A DNA stretch of 64,000 nt, taken from Brevibacillus brevis (GTDB taxonomy: Bacteria > Bacillota > Bacilli > Brevibacillales > Brevibacillaceae). Every line of letters starts with the position of its first letter. The stretch's first letter is position 1. The position numbers were made by a program, and so were the translations under genes. The stretch covers positions 5,528,501-5,592,500 of the forward strand of contig NZ_CP134050.1 in the NCBI RefSeq assembly GCF_031583145.1, in the 5' to 3' direction. Below the pieces are notes generated by a model that was not told the origin of the DNA, did no database searches, and saw nothing but the letters and a program-made list of their open reading frames with translations. Positions 60,342 to 64,000 of the stretch are shown one piece after another.

Positions 60342-61976
60342 CTATTTAAAATCAAGCGTCGTCAATACTTTGACGCACTTCGCGACAGTCGAGACGGATA
60401 TCCCGTATTTTTCGGCCAGGTGAGCTTGCGATTTTTTATCGTGCGTCACGGCTCCGTATACATATTCTAATGCGGCGACCCACGCTACTGCTTTCCGCAC
60501 TTGTACTTGACCGCTCGCATACTCTCCATGCTCTCGCCACACCTGCAGACACCAGTTGCCTGCCGATGCCTGTCCGCTCTCCAACAGGTAGCGGCGGATG
60601 CTCTCCTCGACGCTTTCCCCGGTCGTTTCTTCGGGAGCTGTCTGCTTTGGCAAATGCTCCGGCATGGCCGCACCCATATCGGCCAAGGCCAGCAATGCCA
60701 GCTTTTGCAGCTGCGGATCATCCGTCGCGTGATAAAACTGACGGACAGCCTGCTCGGCTTCATCGTCGCCAATCAGCGACAAGGTCTGCAATACCGCGAA
60801 TTTGACTTCGTCTCTGCCATGCTGCAGGGCCCAGAGCAAGGACGCGCGAATCATCGGATCAGTCTTGAAGTCTTCCACGCCTGTGAAAGAAGCCTGCTCC
60901 CACGACACGTTCCGTTGCGGCGGATTGTATTGATAAGGGATCGGTTTTATAGTTTCCCCTTCTTGTTCGTTTTTTACCATTTGAATGTACTGGTCGGCAA
61001 TGCCGGCTTCCGGGTCCATCTGCTTGGCCTTTTGCCACCAGCGCAGCGCCTGGTCCTTGCGTCCGCTCAAATAGGCGGAGATAGCTGCGTAGTGGTACGT
61101 GCAAGCCTCGTTTGGACGTCCCGCCCTCAGCATTCGCTGATAATGGAAGTAGGCCTCATCGTGCTGCCCCAGCACCCCCATGGTCGTCGCCAGCTTGTAG
61201 GTGTTCTCCGGATGAAACGGCACGACCTTTTTCAGCATGTCCATCAAAGTGATCAGCTCCGCCGCCTGGTTGTGATGCGACAGCAGCACGGCCAGGTTGC
61301 ATAGTGCATGCAGGTTGCCTTGCTCCAGCTCCAGCGTCTTTTCGATCGTCTTCATGGCATTTTGGAAATCGCCGACATAGTAGTAGGCGAGCGACAAATT
61401 ATTCCAGGCGGGAAGGAAGGACGGGTCCGCTTCCACGATTTCCTTCAAGATGTCCAGCGCTTCCAGAAAGCGCCCTTCTTCAAGGCTGCGTCTCGCCCGC
61501 TCATGCTTGCTGAAGACGTCCTCCTTGTCGCTCGGCAAAAAGTGGCGAGGCGGCATATCCAGCTCGAAGTAAATGTAATCGAGCAGTTCTTCGGCTTCCT
61601 CCCGATACGGACCGTTACCATCTTCCTGGAGATAACGGATCGCCATTTCTTCCGCCATCTGGTAGTCTTCCAGATTGGCGTAGTTGTTTGCCATGTAAAA
61701 ATATACTTCCGTCATGGAGGTATCCCATTTTTCGATCACTTCATAGAGCACGTCATTCGATGCTTCAAATTGCCCGGTCTCGGCGAGCGCACTTGCCAGA
61801 TGGCAGTGGCACTCAGCATTCGTAGGCTCTAGCTCAATCGCACGGCGAAAAGAACGCAGTGCTTTTTCGTAATCATAGCGGTTCAAAAAGCGCGTGCCTC
61901 TGTCGAGAAAAAAGGCAGCGTCTTGTTTAAAGTCAACGACTGTTGTTTTCTTCAAAATACCTTTGTTATGTTTCAT
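60342..61976 (-). CDS. Tetratricopeptide repeat protein (YvcD-like)
   Basis: 544 residues. TPR units at about 25-90, 165-300 (PAWNNLSLAYYYVGDFQNAM, LHALCNLAVLLSHHNQA, NTYKLATTMGVLGQHDEAY), then a HEAT-like segment and a C-terminal part ending in an HTH-like AHLAEKYGISVSTVAKCV. In B. subtilis the similar YvcD lies near trxB; function unknown. No signal peptide. The start at 61976 has AGGAGG-like sequence upstream. Confidence 0.85.
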   Translation of the reverse strand: MKHNKGILKKTTVVDFKQDAAFFLDRGTRFLNRYDYEKALRSFRRAIELEPTNAECHCHLASALAETGQFEASNDVLYEVIEKWDTSMTEVYFYMANNYANLEDYQMAEEMAIRYLQEDGNGPYREEAEELLDYIYFELDMPPRHFLPSDKEDVFSKHERARRSLEEGRFLEALDILKEIVEADPSFLPAWNNLSLAYYYVGDFQNAMKTIEKTLELEQGNLHALCNLAVLLSHHNQAAELITLMDMLKKVVPFHPENTYKLATTMGVLGQHDEAYFHYQRMLRAGRPNEACTYHYAAISAYLSGRKDQALRWWQKAKQMDPEAGIADQYIQMVKNEQEGETIKPIPYQYNPPQRNVSWEQASFTGVEDFKTDPMIRASLLWALQHGRDEVKFAVLQTLSLIGDDEAEQAVRQFYHATDDPQLQKLALLALADMGAAMPEHLPKQTAPEETTGESVEESIRRYLLESGQASAGNWCLQVWREHGEYASGQVQVRKAVAWVAALEYVYGAVTHDKKSQAHLAEKYGISVSTVAKCVKVLTTLDFK

Positions 61977-62080
61977 AGAACCTCCAACATCGTAGGAGCA
62001 GTTACTTCAAGTATCGTACCAGATGCGCTGCTGCCCTACAAGCTGACTCGTCTTGTAAAGTGTTCTGTGGGTAAAAGCAG

Positions 62081-62116
62081 GAAAACACCACTTGCTATGG
62101 AGCCAGTGGTGTTTAC
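62081..62116 (-). terminator. Terminator of the rRNA-tRNA operon
   Basis: Minus strand AAACACCACT / AGTGGTGTTT stem followed by TCC and a later T-rich stretch. First hairpin after the last tRNA. Confidence 0.6.
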
Positions 62117-62126
62117 GGACAACGAA

Positions 62127-62202
62127 TGGAGCGGACGACGGGTCTCGAACCCGCGACCTTCGCCTTGGCAAGGCGACGCTCTACCAATTGAGCTACGTCC
62201 GC
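62127..62202 (-). tRNA. tRNA-Gly (GCC)
   Basis: 76 nt, acceptor GCGGACG/CGTCCGC, anticodon GCC in CTTGCCAAG, encoded CCA. Last tRNA of the rRNA operon. Confidence 0.95.
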
Positions 62203-62242
62203 ATGACTTTCTATCTATTTCATTTATACCCTTAGAAAAAAC

Positions 62243-62318
62243 TGGTGAGCCATGAAGGACTCGAACCTTCGACCCTCTGATTAAAAGTCAGATGCTCTAC
62301 CAACTGAGCTAATGGCTC
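62243..62318 (-). tRNA. tRNA-Lys (TTT)
   Basis: 76 nt, acceptor GAGCCAT/ATGGCTC, anticodon TTT in GACTTTTAATC, encoded CCA. Confidence 0.95.
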
Positions 62319-62323
62319 GCACA

Positions 62324-62399
<76 letters not shown>

Positions 62400-62430
62400 G
62401 CATTGTTCTTTTCATTGCCATTTGGGAAAA

Positions 62431-62507
62431 TGGCGGAGCTGACGGGACTCGAACCCGCGACCTCCGGTGTGACAGACCGGCGTGAACTCCAACTTCACCA
62501 CAGCTCC
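62431..62507 (-). tRNA. tRNA-Asp (GTC)
   Basis: 77 nt, acceptor GGAGCTG/CAGCTCC, anticodon loop CTGTCAC giving GTC, encoded CCA. It directly follows the 23S rRNA with no 5S gene between. Confidence 0.95.
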
Positions 62508-62573
62508 ATTTTGAAAGAATAGCGACAAATGTCATTCCTTCAAAACTGAATACGCATGTATGCAAGGATTGTG

Positions 62574-64000
<1,427 letters not shown>

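Overview
The window looks like a chromosomal segment of an endospore-forming Bacillota, most likely Brevibacillus or a close relative in the Paenibacillaceae. The reasons are a gerABC germination operon, an H-type small acid-soluble spore protein, a sporulation-type PAS kinase, Crh/WhiA/YvcK/RapZ, a cggR-led glycolysis operon, CtsR and Fur sites, strong AGGAGG ribosome sites and a fairly GC-rich backbone. The genus is an inference from gene content; no database was searched.

Layout. 1-4.6 kb: a DUF1259 protein and a gerA-gerB-gerC germinant receptor operon. 4.6-10.4 kb: two paralogous metal-dependent amidohydrolases around an amino acid permease, read leftward from a MerR-type promoter with a 19-bp spacer; the MerR/GyrI-like regulator lies just upstream. 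10.7-13.5 kb: a frameshifted membrane protein and a two-component system.

13.63-24.77 kb: an approximately 11.1-kb genomic island inserted in the 3' end of ssrA (tmRNA). A 10-bp repeat of the tmRNA 3' end lies at both edges, and the displaced minus-strand ssrA terminator is left at 13.57-13.61 kb. The island carries three tRNA genes (Pro, Leu, Gly), an AT-rich restriction-modification locus, an intact IS21-family element with an 8-bp target duplication, small mobile-element genes, a frameshifted RadC-like gene and a serine recombinase broken by several lesions. The restriction-modification locus has two DNA methyltransferases convergent with two overlapping genes: a PD-(D/E)XK endonuclease and an unusual protein joining a ferredoxin-like two-[4Fe-4S] domain to a possible nuclease-like domain. 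This four-gene cassette is the best candidate for an undescribed system.

24.8-37.3 kb: ssrA, smpB, rnr and secG (leftward), a membrane-anchored cytochrome c, a FetAB-like ABC exporter, an ECF sigma factor with a DUF4309 partner, and a Fur-controlled siderophore importer. 37.3-47.6 kb: the leftward operon cggR-nhaC-gap-pgk-tpiA-gpmI-eno, with an NhaC-type antiporter between cggR and gap, preceded by rpoN and a glutaredoxin-like gene. 47.9-55.8 kb: tRNA-Arg, a PAS sensor kinase, several very small genes, an orphan amino-acid binding lipoprotein, CtsR-controlled clpP, a phosphoesterase, a Fur-controlled heme monooxygenase, and sspH. 55.8-62 kb: rapZ-yvcK-whiA-crh, trxB and a TPR protein. 62.1-64 kb: the end of an rRNA operon read leftward, with the 3' half of 23S rRNA followed directly by tRNA-Asp, Phe, Lys and Gly and no 5S gene in the usual place.
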